From: CBFFRJ01 sp963530515 | GTDB taxonomy: Bacteria; Pseudomonadota; Gammaproteobacteria; Enterobacterales; Enterobacteriaceae | Assembly: GCA_963530515.1 (NCBI GenBank) | Contig: CAUSEC010000015.1 | Span: 61,296 to 125,295, forward strand | Direction: 5' to 3' | Length of the DNA: 64,000 bases | In this document: piece after piece, positions 34,223-42,511 of the stretch | How the letters are laid out: every line of letters begins with the position of its first letter | How positions within the stretch are numbered: the stretch's first letter is position 1 | Notes under the pieces: model-generated | Seen by the model: the letters and a program-made list of their open reading frames with translations, nothing else | Database searches by the model: none | What the model was told of the DNA's origin: nothing | Program-made: the position numbers and the translations under genes

Positions 34223-35617
34223 ATGACAACGGAAATCCAGTCGCTTTACAGCCAGATACCTTCTACCGACCGCCTGTTACGTGATGAGGCGTTCTCCCCT
34301 TTAATGACCGCCTTTGGTCACCGCCAGGTCGCGGATGTGCTGCGTCAGTTGCAGGATGAGGCGCGTGAGCGGGTGCATCAGAATCATCAGTTACCCGGCT
34401 GGTGCGAGAACTGGGCGCAGGCGGCGTATCAGCGTCTGGCCGACGGGAGTGCAAGCGCACTTCGCCCTGTTTTCAATCTCACGGGCACGGTGCTGCACAC
34501 CAATCTTGGGCGTGCGATTCAGGCACAAGCCGCTATTGACGCCGTGACCCAGGCGATGCGCTCGCCGGTAACGCTGGAATATTCGCTGGATGAGGCCGGG
34601 CGCGGCCATCGTGACCGGGCGGTGGCAGATCTGCTCTGCCGCCTGACGGGGGCGGAAGAGGCCTGCATCGTCAACAACAACGCGGCGGCGGTCTTGCTCA
34701 TGCTCGCGGCGACCGCCAGCGGCAAAGAAGTGGTGGTGTCCCGTGGTGAGCTGGTGGAAATTGGCGGCGCGTTCCGCATCCCTGATGTGATGCGCCAGGC
34801 GGGCTGCCTGTTGCAGGAAGTGGGCACCACCAATCGCACCCACGCCAAAGATTATCGTCAGGCGGTCAATGACAATACCGCACTGCTAATGAAGGTGCAT
34901 ACCAGCAACTATCACATTGAAGGCTTTACCAAAACGGTGGAAGAGGTTGAGCTGGTTTCCCTTGGCGAAGAGCTAAACGTGCCGGTGATCGCGGATTTAG
35001 GCAGCGGTTCGCTGGTGGATCTCAGCCAGTACGGATTGCCGAAAGAGCCGCTGGTGCAGGAGCTGATAGCAGCGGGCGTGAGCCTGGTGAGCTTCTCCGG
35101 GGATAAACTGCTCGGCGGCCCACAGGCGGGGATTATTGTTGGCAAGAAAGCGCTGATCGAGAAACTGCAATCTCATCCCCTTAAACGTGCGCTGCGGGCA
35201 GACAAAATGACCCTCGCCGCGCTGGATGCCACCCTGCGTCTCTATCTGCACCCGGAAAAACTGCGTGAAAACCTGCCGACGCTGCGTGTGCTCACCCGCT
35301 CGCAGGAAGAGATAAGCCAGCAGGCCCGGCGGTTGCTGGCGGCGCTTAGCGGGCACTATGATGCACAACACTTTACCCTGCGGGTAGAAAGCTGCCTTTC
35401 GCAGATTGGCAGTGGCTCGCTTCCTGTTGACCGCTTGCCGAGTGCGGCGCTGACGTTTACGCCTGCGGACGGCAGCGGACGGCGGCTCGAAGCCCTTGCC
35501 GCCGCCTGGCGCGGTCTGGAACAGCCCGTTATTGGTCGTATTTATGACGGGCGCGTATGGCTGGATTTACGCTGTCTTGAGGATGAACCTCGTTTTCTGG
35601 AGATGCTGCTGAAATGA
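34223..35617 (+). CDS. selA: L-seryl-tRNA(Sec) selenium transferase
   Basis: PLP-dependent decameric enzyme that converts seryl-tRNA(Sec) to selenocysteyl-tRNA(Sec) using selenophosphate. The PLP lysine is Lys295 in FSGDKLLGGPQAG. NLTGTVLHTNLGRA near residue 85 and the N-terminal helical tRNA-binding domain are conserved. 464 residues. Its stop overlaps the selB start (ATGA). Confidence 0.97.
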   Translation: MTTEIQSLYSQIPSTDRLLRDEAFSPLMTAFGHRQVADVLRQLQDEARERVHQNHQLPGWCENWAQAAYQRLADGSASALRPVFNLTGTVLHTNLGRAIQAQAAIDAVTQAMRSPVTLEYSLDEAGRGHRDRAVADLLCRLTGAEEACIVNNNAAAVLLMLAATASGKEVVVSRGELVEIGGAFRIPDVMRQAGCLLQEVGTTNRTHAKDYRQAVNDNTALLMKVHTSNYHIEGFTKTVEEVELVSLGEELNVPVIADLGSGSLVDLSQYGLPKEPLVQELIAAGVSLVSFSGDKLLGGPQAGIIVGKKALIEKLQSHPLKRALRADKMTLAALDATLRLYLHPEKLRENLPTLRVLTRSQEEISQQARRLLAALSGHYDAQHFTLRVESCLSQIGSGSLPVDRLPSAALTFTPADGSGRRLEALAAAWRGLEQPVIGRIYDGRVWLDLRCLEDEPRFLEMLLK

Positions 35618-37467
35618 TTATCGCCACCGCCGGGCACGTCGACCATGGCAAAACCACCTTACTGCAGGCCATCACCGGCGTGAATGCCGACCGACTGCCG
35701 GAAGAAAAAGCGCGCGGGATGACCATCGATCTGGGCTATGCCTACTGGCCGCAGCCGGACGGCAGCGTGCCGGGTTTTATTGACGTTCCGGGCCATGAAA
35801 AGTTTCTGTCTAATATGCTGGCCGGGGTCGGCGGCATCGATCATGCGCTGCTGGTGGTCGCCTGCGACGATGGCGTGATGGCGCAAACCCGCGAGCATCT
35901 GGCCATTCTGCAATTGACCGGCAACCCGGCGCTGACGGTGGCGCTGACCAAAGCCGACAGGGTGGACGACGCGCGCGTTGATGCGGTGAGCGATGAAGTC
36001 CGGCAGACCCTGCGTGAATTTGGCTGGCAGGAGGCTGCGCTTTTTGTGACCGCCGCCACCGCGTCACGGGGTATCGACGAGCTACGCGCGCATCTTCTGC
36101 AACTGCCGGCCCGTGTCCATTCTCAGCATCAGCGTTTTCGCCTCGCGCTGGATCGCGCCTTTACCGTAAAAGGGGCAGGTCTGGTGGTGACCGGTACGGC
36201 GCTGTCGGGCGAGGTCCGCGTGGGGGATACCCTCTGGCTGACCGGGGCAAATAAACCGATGCGCGTGCGCGGCCTGCATGCCCAAAATCAGCCGGTCGAG
36301 CATGCCCATGCCGGGCAGCGCATTGCGCTCAACATCGCCGGGGATGCACAAAAAGACGAACTGACCCGTGGCGACTGGCTGCTCAGCGCCGAGCCGCCTG
36401 AGCCTTTGGTGCGGGTGATTGTCGCGCTGCAAACCCACACGCCGCTGACCCAGTGGCAGCCGCTGCATATTCATCATGCCGCCAGCCATATTACCGGGCG
36501 CGTGTCATTACTGGATAACAACCTGGCCGAACTGGTGCTCGACGCCCCACTGTGGCTGGCAGACAACGACCGACTGGTACTGCGCGATATCTCTGCCCGT
36601 GAAACGCTCGCAGGCGCCCGGGTGGTGACCCTGCACCCGCCACGTCGTGGCAAACGTAAGCCGGAGTACCAGCAGTGGATAAGTGCACTCTCGACGGCCC
36701 AGGACGATGCTGACGCGCTGGCGGTACATTTACAGCGTGGTGCGGTCAACCTCCCGGCCTTTGCCTGGGCGCGGCAGCTTAGTGACGCCGGGCTTGAGGC
36801 ATTACTGAATGAACCTGGTTTTATTCGCGCCGGGGATAACCTGCTCAACGCGCCGGTGGCGGCAAGCTGGCAGCGTAAACTGCTGACTACCCTTGCGACA
36901 TATCACGCGCAGCACGCGGACGAACCCGGCCCTGGACGTGAACGCCTGCGTCGCATGGCGTTGCCAATGGAAGATGAAGCCCTGGTGCTCACGCTTATCG
37001 AGCACATGCGGGAAAGTGGTGATATTCAAAGCCATCACGGCTGGCTGCACCTGCCGGATCACAAAGCCGGATTCACCCCGGAGCAGGCCGCCATCTGGCA
37101 ACGCGTGGATGCGCTCTTTGGCGATGAACCCTGGTGGGTGCGCGATCTTGCGCGGGAAACGGGTGCGGAAGAGCAGCTCATGCGCGGCGTGTTACGCCAG
37201 GCGGCACAACAGGGGCTGATTACGGCGATCGTCAAAGATCGTTATTACCGTAACGATCGGATTGTCGCCTTCGCCAGCATGATCCGCGACCGCGATCCGA
37301 TTCACGGCTCCACCAGCGCCGCCGACTTTCGCGACACCCTCAACGTCGGGCGCAAACTGGCCATCCAGATTCTGGAGTACTTCGATCGCATCGGCTTCAC
37401 CCGCCGCCGGGGCAACGACCATATCCTGCGCGATAAGGCGCTGTTTACGAAAAACGATAGTCAGTGA
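35614..37467 (+). CDS. selB: Selenocysteine-specific elongation factor SelB
   Basis: GTPase that brings selenocysteyl-tRNA to UGA codons marked by a SECIS hairpin. G1 motif AGHVDHGKTT (residues 6-15), DVPGHEKF (G3) and TKAD (G4) are present. After two beta-barrel domains come C-terminal winged helices (from about residue 375) that bind the SECIS RNA; the last is RKLAIQILEYFDRIGFTRR. 617 residues, near the E. coli length. Coupled to selA. Confidence 0.97.
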   Translation: MIIATAGHVDHGKTTLLQAITGVNADRLPEEKARGMTIDLGYAYWPQPDGSVPGFIDVPGHEKFLSNMLAGVGGIDHALLVVACDDGVMAQTREHLAILQLTGNPALTVALTKADRVDDARVDAVSDEVRQTLREFGWQEAALFVTAATASRGIDELRAHLLQLPARVHSQHQRFRLALDRAFTVKGAGLVVTGTALSGEVRVGDTLWLTGANKPMRVRGLHAQNQPVEHAHAGQRIALNIAGDAQKDELTRGDWLLSAEPPEPLVRVIVALQTHTPLTQWQPLHIHHAASHITGRVSLLDNNLAELVLDAPLWLADNDRLVLRDISARETLAGARVVTLHPPRRGKRKPEYQQWISALSTAQDDADALAVHLQRGAVNLPAFAWARQLSDAGLEALLNEPGFIRAGDNLLNAPVAASWQRKLLTTLATYHAQHADEPGPGRERLRRMALPMEDEALVLTLIEHMRESGDIQSHHGWLHLPDHKAGFTPEQAAIWQRVDALFGDEPWWVRDLARETGAEEQLMRGVLRQAAQQGLITAIVKDRYYRNDRIVAFASMIRDRDPIHGSTSAADFRDTLNVGRKLAIQILEYFDRIGFTRRRGNDHILRDKALFTKNDSQ

Positions 37468-37489
37468 AGCGCGGCCATCAAGACCCCGT

Positions 37490-37789
37490 CTATAAATCAA
37501 ACGCGACGCGTTTGCCGTTCGGGAGCTTAACGTCAATGCTGAGTTCCCCACCCAGGGCAGTCACATAGCGCTTAAGTGTTGAGAGTTTAGGGTCATTGCT
37601 GGTCCGTTCCATACGGGCCAGCGTCGGCTGTGCAATGCCCATCGATTGAGCCATTTCAGACTGAGAGATCTCAAGCTCCTCACGCAGTCGATATAGCGCC
37701 AGTTCCATGCGCAGTGCCTCGGCTTTTTTATTGATGCGCGCCAGACTTTCAGGACTTTGCTGAGCTAACAATTCGTCAAGCGTTGCCAT
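37490..37789 (-). CDS. XRE-family antitoxin (HigA-like)
   Basis: A 99-residue protein with a Cro/C1 helix-turn-helix (ISQSEMAQSMGIAQPTLARMER) and a C-terminal strand (LSIDVKLPNGKRVAFDL). The start codon directly follows the toxin stop (TAAATG), the toxin-first layout of HigBA modules. It should neutralise the partner at 37790-38146 and repress their shared promoter. It converges with selB 22 bp away. Confidence 0.88.
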   Translation of the reverse strand: MATLDELLAQQSPESLARINKKAEALRMELALYRLREELEISQSEMAQSMGIAQPTLARMERTSNDPKLSTLKRYVTALGGELSIDVKLPNGKRVAFDL

Positions 37790-38146
37790 TTATTTGCCCT
37801 CTTTCAAAGAGTTGAGATGTTTTGAGAACTCATTATCAGCACTTTTAATCATGTTTTTATAAAACTGTTTCTCATTCAAACCCGTTTTATCACCTGCGCA
37901 TAAAACGATACCCTTACGTTTTGGATCGAATGCATAAAAGGCACGTACAGGGTTACCTTGATGTTGAATGCGCAGTTCTTTCATGTTTGGGTGTTCAGAA
38001 GCTTTAACGGTATCCGCAAAAGGGCGCCCCAGTTGTGGTCCCTCTTCCCTTAAAATTTTCAGTATCGCGAGAATATCCTCTTTCAACGCCGGGCTTTGCT
38101 GCTTAAACCATTTAACAAATAGTTCCGTTGTTATGACTTCCCACAT
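37790..38146 (-). CDS. RelE/HigB-superfamily toxin (phage Gp49-like)
   Basis: A 118-residue basic protein with the Gp49/HigB pattern: LFVKWFKQQSP, GPQLGRPFADTVKASEHPNMKELRIQH and RAFYAFDPKRKGIVLCAGDK, then a C-terminal helix rich in Lys. Relatives are ribosome-dependent mRNA interferases. It is transcribed first, ahead of its antitoxin, from a promoter next to an inverted repeat at 38182-38201. Confidence 0.87.
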   Translation of the reverse strand: MWEVITTELFVKWFKQQSPALKEDILAILKILREEGPQLGRPFADTVKASEHPNMKELRIQHQGNPVRAFYAFDPKRKGIVLCAGDKTGLNEKQFYKNMIKSADNEFSKHLNSLKEGK

Positions 38147-38181
38147 GTCATTATTTCCATAGCGTCCAGGCTAAAAAGAAA

Positions 38182-38201
38182 TTATAGCTTTTATGCTATA
38201 A
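38182..38201 (-). promoter_or_regulatory. Probable operator of the HigBA-like operon
   Basis: TTATAGC-TTTTAT-GCTATAA is a perfect 7-bp inverted repeat 35 bp upstream of the toxin start. It is AT-rich, overlaps possible -10 sequences, and fits an autoregulatory site for the HTH antitoxin. Confidence 0.6.
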
Positions 38202-38407
38202 AATGGAAGTGATGGATTTATGCACAACACATCCGAATCCCACTATTGGGTGAATTTCACCTGACGGATATCTGAAGCGAAAACTTTGCGAACCGCTTCC
38301 CAGGCTGCATTTCCTCCCAATGAAACTGACGCCGTACTGCGCTAATGTGATCGTCATGGACAAATTAGTGTGTATGGTGTGTATAATTCAGGATGGGAGC
38401 AGGGAAC

Positions 38408-38593
38408 GTGACCAGCGCAGAGGTGATGGCAATACTGAAAAAACAGGGGTGGGTTCTGATAAGAACAAAGGGAAGCCATCATCAATTAAGTCACCCGTAT
38501 CGGCCCGGCCTGGTGACGGTGCCCCATCCGCGTAAAGACATCAAACCCGGCACGCTGGCGCAAATCTGGCGGCAGGCAGGCATTAAACGGTAA
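38408..38593 (+). CDS. hicA: HicA mRNA interferase toxin
   Basis: Small double-stranded-RNA-binding-fold toxin of 61 residues. TSAEVMAILKKQGWVLIRTKGSHHQLSHP contains the active-site His of the GSHHQ motif, and VTVPHPRKDIKPGTL is also typical. The GTG at 38408 was chosen over the ATG at 38393, since family members start TSxEV and GGAG lies 8 bp upstream. It is followed 15 bp later by hicB. Confidence 0.88.
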   Translation: MTSAEVMAILKKQGWVLIRTKGSHHQLSHPYRPGLVTVPHPRKDIKPGTLAQIWRQAGIKR

Positions 38594-38608
38594 TTGCAGG
38601 AGCCAAAC

Positions 38609-39016
38609 ATGTTTTATCCGGCCTACATTCATTCTGATGCTGATGGCAGTGCCAGCGGTTTTTTCCCGGACGCGCCGGGCTGTTTTTTTGCAGGCGATAG
38701 CCTGAACGAGGCATTTGTGGATGCGCAGGGCGCACTGACCGCGCATTTTGAGACCCTGAGTGAGCTGGGAGAGGCGTTGCCAGCAGCAAATCCTGTTGAG
38801 CAGCATTTAACGATGCGGGCAGATGAGTTTGTGGGTGGGCAGTGGCTGCTGGTGGATATCAATATGAATCAGTTTGATGGTCGTGCGGAGCGCATTAACA
38901 TCACGTTGCCTCGCCGCCTGCTCAGTAAAATCGACCTCTTTGTGCACGATAACCCAGAGTTCAGTAACCGCAGCGCGTTTCTGGCTGAAGCTGCCCGGCG
39001 TGTACTGCCAGGCTGA
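38609..39016 (+). CDS. hicB: HicB antitoxin
   Basis: A 135-residue antitoxin. The N-terminal partial RNase H fold has YPAYIHSDADGSASGFFPDAPGC (in two strands) and GDSLNEAFVDAQGAL. A C-terminal ribbon-helix-helix (RINITLPRRLLSKIDLFV) binds DNA. ATG at 38609 has AGGAG upstream; the TTG at 38594 is less likely. Forms an operon with hicA, and lies 56 bp upstream of dbpA. Confidence 0.92.
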   Translation: MFYPAYIHSDADGSASGFFPDAPGCFFAGDSLNEAFVDAQGALTAHFETLSELGEALPAANPVEQHLTMRADEFVGGQWLLVDINMNQFDGRAERINITLPRRLLSKIDLFVHDNPEFSNRSAFLAEAARRVLPG

Positions 39017-39072
39017 CCCAACCCGCAGAGTCTGCTAGCATAGCGGCCTGCCATTGACTGCGAGATAACACC

Positions 39073-40446
39073 GTGACTGCCTTTTCAACCTTAAACGCTT
39101 TGCCTCCTGAACTCCTCGCCAATCTGAATGAGCTGGGTTATCACACCATGACCCCAGTCCAGGCGGCGGCATTGCCGGTCATCCTTGAGGGGAAAGACGT
39201 GCGCGCGCAGGCGAAAACCGGCAGCGGCAAAACGGCGGCTTTTGGCCTGGGCCTGCTGCAACACATCGAAGCTGGCCGGTTTGTGACGCAGTCTCTGGTG
39301 CTATGCCCCACCCGCGAACTGGCGGATCAGGTGGCGAACGAGCTGCGTCGTCTGGCGCGCTATCTGCCAAATATCAAAATTCTGACCCTGTTCGGCGGCG
39401 TGCCCTTTGGCGCCCAGCGTGATTCGCTGGTGCATGCGCCGCACATCATTGTGGCCACGCCGGGTCGTCTGCTCGACCACCTGCAAAAGGGCACCGTCTC
39501 GCTTGAGGCGCTAAAAACCCTGGTGCTGGATGAAGCTGACCGCATGCTGGATATGGGCTTTAGCGACGCCATCGTCGACATCCTCAGCCATGCCCCTGCA
39601 AAGCGCCAGACGCTGCTGTTCTCGGCGACCTGGCCGGAAGGCATTGCTGCCATCAGCACCCGTTTCCAGCGCGAGCCGCTGAACATTGAAATCGACTCTG
39701 TCGACGCCCTGCCGTCCGTTGAGCAGCAGTTCTTCGAAGCCTCGCGTCGGCAAAAAATTCCGCTGCTGATGAGCCTGCTGAGCAAGCACCAACCCGCCTC
39801 CTGCGTGGTGTTCTGCAACACCAAAAAAGATTGCCAGGAAGTGTGCGATGCGCTGAATGAGCATCGCCAGAGCGCGCTGGCCCTGCACGGCGATATGGAA
39901 CAGCGTGACCGCGACCAGACGCTAGTGCGTTTTGCTAACGGCAGCAGCCGCGTGCTGGTGGCGACCGATGTCGCTGCTCGTGGTCTGGACATCAAATCGC
40001 TGGAAATGGTGATTAACTTCGAACTCTCCTGGGACCCGGAAGTCCATGTCCACCGCATTGGTCGTACCGCGCGTGCGGGCGAGAGCGGACTGGCCATCAG
40101 CCTGTGTGCGCCGGAAGAAGCCCAGCGCGCGGCGATTCTCAGCGAAATGCTCGCCCTTTCCCTTGAGTGGCAAGCGCCGGTTATCAGCAGCAGCGTCAAG
40201 CCGCTGGAAGCTGAAATGGCGACCCTGTGTATTGATGGCGGTAAGAAAGCCAAAATGCGTCCGGGCGACATTCTCGGCGCGTTAACCGGGGATATCGGGC
40301 TGGACGGCGCAGACATCGGCAAGATTGTGATGCACCCGATGCACGCCTACGTGGCGGTGCGCCAGTCCGTGGCAAACAAAGCGTATAAACAGCTTTCGCA
40401 GGGCAAAATCAAAGGCAAAGCCTGCCGCGTGCGTTTGCTTAAGTAA
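39073..40446 (+). CDS. dbpA: ATP-dependent RNA helicase DbpA
   Basis: DEAD-box helicase that acts on 23S rRNA hairpin 92 in 50S ribosome assembly. Motifs: Q-motif TPVQAAALP, Walker A AKTGSGKT, DEAD in LVLDEADRMLDMGF, SAT, and HRIGRTARAG. The C-terminal RNA-recognition domain (TLCIDGGKKAKMRPGDILGAL) gives the specificity for 23S rRNA. GTG start. 457 residues. In E. coli K-12 dbpA is far from selB, so this location is a rearrangement relative to that species. Confidence 0.97.
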   Translation: MTAFSTLNALPPELLANLNELGYHTMTPVQAAALPVILEGKDVRAQAKTGSGKTAAFGLGLLQHIEAGRFVTQSLVLCPTRELADQVANELRRLARYLPNIKILTLFGGVPFGAQRDSLVHAPHIIVATPGRLLDHLQKGTVSLEALKTLVLDEADRMLDMGFSDAIVDILSHAPAKRQTLLFSATWPEGIAAISTRFQREPLNIEIDSVDALPSVEQQFFEASRRQKIPLLMSLLSKHQPASCVVFCNTKKDCQEVCDALNEHRQSALALHGDMEQRDRDQTLVRFANGSSRVLVATDVAARGLDIKSLEMVINFELSWDPEVHVHRIGRTARAGESGLAISLCAPEEAQRAAILSEMLALSLEWQAPVISSSVKPLEAEMATLCIDGGKKAKMRPGDILGALTGDIGLDGADIGKIVMHPMHAYVAVRQSVANKAYKQLSQGKIKGKACRVRLLK

Positions 40447-40463
40447 TCCTCTACGCAATGAAA

Positions 40464-40490
40464 AGCCCGATGGCGCAAGCTTATCGGGCC
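40464..40490 (+). terminator. Hairpin after dbpA
   Basis: GCCCGAT-N11-ATCGGGC stem about 19 bp after the dbpA stop. No T-run follows directly. It is probably a dbpA terminator or 3' processing structure. Confidence 0.5.
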
Positions 40491-40510
40491 TGAATAACGT
40501 TGCTCTTTTT

Positions 40511-40545
40511 GTAGGCCGGATAAGGCGTTAGCCGTCATCCGGCAA
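40511..40545. repeat. REP element, second copy
   Basis: GTAGGCCGGATAAGGCGTTA...GTCATCCGGCA, the same classic REP sequence as at 25796-25830, lying in the convergent gap of dbpA and the GH127 gene. Confidence 0.92.
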
Positions 40546-40551
40546 GCGCGT

Positions 40552-42501
40552 TCAACGCTCCTCGTTTACCCAAATCCGCATCTCCCCCTCGCCACGGTTG
40601 GCCCAGCTAAACCACGGAATGAAGGTCAGCGTCTGCGCCGTACTGCTGGCAGGCGTCTGGTCATAGCGCCACAGCGGCTGCTGCGTGGCATCCGGCGTGG
40701 TGTGTTTTACCCCCTGCGCCTGGATCAGCACTTTATGGGCGAAAATCCCTTTCCCCTCAAAGACGTTGAACTGCGCATCCGGCGACAGCCACAGGTTATG
40801 CAGCTCTTCCCCGTTATCCGCCTGCTCCAGACAATAAACCAGCGGCCCGCGTTGAACCGCGACTTTACCTGCCACATGGCGCAGCAGCGGGTTGCCGTAG
40901 ACCCGGCGCACCGGCATTGGCAGGGTGAGGGTTAAGGTGTCGCCCTCCTGCCAGCATTTCTGAATGTGCAAATAACCTTTGCGGATATCCTGCGCAACGT
41001 CTGCGCCGTTCAGTTGCACCTGTGGACTAGCACACCAGTCGGGCAGACGCAGCGCCAGGGTGTGATCGACCGGCTGAGGCGAGTCGATGGTCAGTGTGAC
41101 CTGTTCCTGCCATGGGTAATTACCGCTGATGCGCAGGCGTAGCGTCTGATCATTAACCGGGATTTCAACGCTGTTGCCGATGTAGAGGTTGATATAAAGC
41201 GCATCCTCGCGCGGCGTGTAGAGGTAATGGCCGAGCGAGGTCAGCACGCGGGCGATATTCGGCGGGCAGCAGGCGCAGCCAAACCAGCGCTGACGAACCG
41301 GCTTCACATGGTCGTAAATGTGGTTGAACTTCAGCGATTTCGGGTGCACTTCCAGTGGGTTGACGTAGAAGAAGTGTTTACCGTCCAGCGCCATGCCGCC
41401 GAGCACCGTGTTATACAGGGCGCGTTCCATCACGTCGGCGTACTGGCTGTCGGCTTCCATCTCCAGCATCCGGCGGGCAAACATCATCAGGCCAATGGAG
41501 GCGCAGCTTTCCGCATAGACGGTGTCGTTCGGCAGGTCGTAATCGCTGCTGAACGCCTCGCCGCTGCTTTGCGAGCCAATTCCCCCGGTAATGTACAACT
41601 GACGCTGGGCCATGTTGTTCCATAACCGCAGGCAGTCCTGGCGCTTGCCTTCGTCCTGGCTTAAGCGCGCCAGATGGGCCACACCGGTCATCAGGTACAC
41701 AAAACGCACCGCATGCCCGATGGCGGTCGGCTGCTCCGCGAGCGGCTGATGCGCCTGGCTGTAGGCTTTGTCTTTCACCATCCACGCCGGGCCATAGGTG
41801 TTCCAGTACGAGGTTTTGCCGCGTTTTTCATACTCTTCGTCATAAAAATGCGGCTGCGCACCACGCTGCTCAACGAAGTAGTTCACCAGCGCCATATAGC
41901 GCGGCTCCTGCGTCACTTCGTACAGGCGCATTAACGCCAGTTCAATTTCCGGGTGGCCGGGATAACCATGCAGCTGATTAACCCCTGGGCCAAACACCGA
42001 ATCGATGTGGTCGGCGAGACGGCAGACGACCTCCAGCAGGCGGCGTTTGCCGGTGCCCTGGAAGTACGCCACGCCCGCTTCAATCATATGCCCGGCACAG
42101 TAAAGCTCATGGCACTCGGCGAGATTAGTCCAGCGTTCTTCCGGTGCTTTCACCGTGAAATAGGTGTTGAGGTAGCCGTCGTCGCACTGGGCAGCGGCGA
42201 CCAGTTCAATCACCTCGTCGGCGGTCTTTTCCAGTTCGGCATCGGGTTTCTGGCAGAGCGACCAGGCGACCGCTTCCAGCCATTTCGCCACGTCGCTGTC
42301 CTGGAAGACCATGCCGTAGAATTCCCCCTCCTGCAGCCCGGCGGCAATGCGAAAGTTTTCAATCGCATGGCTGGGGTCGGCCTCGGCAATCCTGTCGTTC
42401 AGCGCGTCCCACTGATAGGGGATAACGACATCACGCACCAGCTGTTGGTACTGGCCGAGAAAGGCATCGTTAATTTTCAATTTGTGCAGACTGACTTCCA
42501 T
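40552..42501 (-). CDS. Beta-L-arabinofuranosidase, glycoside hydrolase family 127
   Basis: A 649-residue cytosolic enzyme (no signal peptide) of the GH127 family described from Bifidobacterium HypBA1, which releases L-arabinose from beta-1,2-linked arabinofuranosides such as hydroxyproline-linked sugars. The zinc and catalytic set is visible: Glu315 (GEAF), Glu331 and Cys333 (YAESC), and Cys409, Cys411 and Cys412 (GCACCPP). Spacing matches HypBA1 Glu322, Glu338, Cys340, Cys417 and Cys418, as recalled. It lies 10 bp after the GPH transporter gene, so imported oligosaccharide is likely cut inside the cell. Confidence 0.9.
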   Translation of the reverse strand: MEVSLHKLKINDAFLGQYQQLVRDVVIPYQWDALNDRIAEADPSHAIENFRIAAGLQEGEFYGMVFQDSDVAKWLEAVAWSLCQKPDAELEKTADEVIELVAAAQCDDGYLNTYFTVKAPEERWTNLAECHELYCAGHMIEAGVAYFQGTGKRRLLEVVCRLADHIDSVFGPGVNQLHGYPGHPEIELALMRLYEVTQEPRYMALVNYFVEQRGAQPHFYDEEYEKRGKTSYWNTYGPAWMVKDKAYSQAHQPLAEQPTAIGHAVRFVYLMTGVAHLARLSQDEGKRQDCLRLWNNMAQRQLYITGGIGSQSSGEAFSSDYDLPNDTVYAESCASIGLMMFARRMLEMEADSQYADVMERALYNTVLGGMALDGKHFFYVNPLEVHPKSLKFNHIYDHVKPVRQRWFGCACCPPNIARVLTSLGHYLYTPREDALYINLYIGNSVEIPVNDQTLRLRISGNYPWQEQVTLTIDSPQPVDHTLALRLPDWCASPQVQLNGADVAQDIRKGYLHIQKCWQEGDTLTLTLPMPVRRVYGNPLLRHVAGKVAVQRGPLVYCLEQADNGEELHNLWLSPDAQFNVFEGKGIFAHKVLIQAQGVKHTTPDATQQPLWRYDQTPASSTAQTLTFIPWFSWANRGEGEMRIWVNEER

Positions 42502-42511
42502 TACAGACTCC

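Noticed and set aside
38320..38535. A 71-codon frame overlapping hicA
   Set aside because: It is in a different frame from the clear HicA protein and shows no family pattern; hicA explains the region.
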